Source: Candidatus Saccharimonadota bacterium
GTDB lineage: Bacteria > Patescibacteriota > Saccharimonadia > Saccharimonadales > Saccharimonadaceae
DNA length: 6,735 bases
Direction: 5' to 3'
Assembly: GCA_018064165.1 (NCBI GenBank)
Contig: JAGOZV010000030.1
Location: 1 to 6,735, forward strand
Made by a program: the position numbers and the translations under genes. Below the pieces are notes generated by a model that saw only the letters and a program-made list of their open reading frames with translations, was not told the DNA's origin and searched no databases. Numbering within the stretch: the stretch's first letter is position 1; every line of letters starts with the position of its first letter. This document shows, piece after piece, positions 5,935-6,735 of this stretch.

Positions 5935-6735
5935 ATGCGTATTTCAGACGAAACCATAAAAAAGGTGCTCGTACGCAGTGGTGTGGCTACTGAAGAGCAA
6001 ATTCAAGCTTTAACAGAAGAAGCTGCTAAATTAGATGTATCTATTCAAGAGCTAGCTTTACAGCGAGGCACAATAGATGATATTGCTTTAGCTAAAGCTT
6101 TTTCAAATTACAGTGGCACTCCGTATACCAATCTCGATCCAAGCAAAATACCCTTTGACACACTTTCCATTATCCCCGAACAAGCAGCTCAACAGTACAA
6201 AGCTATTCTATTCAAAATAGACGACGACGGAAATTATCATTTAGCCATGGACGATCCAGACGATGTTGTGGCTATTAGCTTTATAGAAAAAGTTCTTGGT
6301 AAACCAGCAAAAGTTTACATTGCTCCAACTAGTCACATCTTAAACGCCTTGGGTGCGTATCGCGCTAACGTAGACAAAGAGCTAGATGATGTTATTGATA
6401 TTCAAAGAGCCGAGAATACAGAAAATCAAGTCACAGACGAAGAAGTTGACGAAAATTCACCAATTGCAAAAACTTTAAATCTTTTACTGGAATACGCCAT
6501 TCGTTCTAGCGCCAGCGATATTCACATTGAACCTCGCGAAGAATTTATTCAAATTCGTTATCGCATAGATGGCGTGTTGCGCGAAGTTAACCGTTTACCA
6601 AAAAATGTGCAATTTCCATTGGTTAGTCGCATTAAAATTTTAGCAAATTTAAAAATTGATGAAAGGCGTGTTCCGCAAGATGGTCGTTTTAAAATTAATC
6701 TTGGTGGAAAAAAATACGCATTACGTGTTAGCTCC
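5935..6735 (+). CDS. pilB: Type IV pilus assembly ATPase PilB / GspE family (N-terminal 267 residues, cut by window edge)
   Basis: PilB is the cytoplasmic hexameric ATPase that powers pilus extension; GspE is its type II secretion relative. Residues 1-145 match the N-terminal MshEN/T2SSE_N module (LALQRGTIDDIALAKAFS at 40-57 and LAMDDPDD at 103-110 are typical). An acidic linker follows at about 145-175. The catalytic half then starts, with the signature ASDIHIEP (193-200), the YRIDG strand-turn (209-213) and the arginine-rich QDGRF region (248-252). The Walker A/B boxes and zinc motif would lie beyond the right edge. The frame is open to the last base. The ATG gives an N-terminus that matches the family. 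PilB is more likely than GspE if this is a Patescibacterium, since type IV pili are common there; sequence alone does not exclude GspE. Confidence 0.93.
   Translation, partial: MRISDETIKKVLVRSGVATEEQIQALTEEAAKLDVSIQELALQRGTIDDIALAKAFSNYSGTPYTNLDPSKIPFDTLSIIPEQAAQQYKAILFKIDDDGNYHLAMDDPDDVVAISFIEKVLGKPAKVYIAPTSHILNALGAYRANVDKELDDVIDIQRAENTENQVTDEEVDENSPIAKTLNLLLEYAIRSSASDIHIEPREEFIQIRYRIDGVLREVNRLPKNVQFPLVSRIKILANLKIDERRVPQDGRFKINLGGKKYALRVSS

Noticed and set aside
1..6735. tRNA, rRNA, CRISPR array, insertion sequence, toxin-antitoxin or phage genes
   Set aside because: I looked on both strands in the intergenic gaps and saw no cloverleaf, regular direct repeats, terminal inverted repeats or transposase motifs; the gaps are 10 to 172 bp and are filled by promoters, leaders and one terminator.

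Overview
This window looks like a piece of a compact, AT-rich bacterial genome, probably from the Candidate Phyla Radiation (Patescibacteria) and possibly Saccharibacteria. I infer this from several traits seen together: short intergenic gaps, two ATGA stop/start overlaps, a TsaB of only 128 residues, promoters that leave almost no 5' leader, a type IV pilus ATPase, and RNase Y. The lineage call comes from these traits and not from a database search. The standard bacterial code fits: TGA ends two genes exactly at the ATGA overlaps, and no reading frame needs TGA as a sense codon.

Layout. Positions 1-3210 (minus strand) hold an anaerobic deoxynucleotide-synthesis operon transcribed right to left: nrdD (class III ribonucleotide reductase), nrdG (its radical-SAM activase), and the first 135 codons of a ferredoxin/flavodoxin-reductase-like flavoprotein that runs off the left edge. 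Its control region (about 3248-3301) is unusually readable. A near-consensus promoter carries two NrdR boxes, one in the -35/-10 spacer and one just past the start site. The terminator of the upstream gene ends only a few bases before the -35. Positions 3383-4888 (minus) encode RNase Y, preceded by a leader with two perfect hairpins. Positions 5057-5892 (minus) hold tsaE and tsaB, overlapping by four bases, for the t6A37 tRNA modification. From 5935 to the right edge (plus) runs the start of a PilB/GspE-type ATPase gene. The tsaE and pilB promoters face away from each other and overlap almost completely.

How the genes work together. NrdG installs the glycyl radical on NrdD and needs low-potential electrons to reduce its iron-sulfur cluster. 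The flavoprotein 10 bp downstream is a plausible supplier, so the operon may carry its own electron route. NrdR, whose gene is not in the window, should repress it when deoxynucleotides are plentiful. RNase Y (mRNA decay) and TsaB/TsaE (tRNA modification) are housekeeping genes. PilB drives pilus extension. I see no mobile element, CRISPR array, RNA gene or clear horizontal insert. No gap between genes exceeds 300 bases; the longest are 3211-3382 and 4889-5056, and both are described. I did not find a clearly new multi-gene system. The most interesting points are the minimal TsaB, the NrdR-controlled operon with its own reductase, and the compressed divergent promoter pair.
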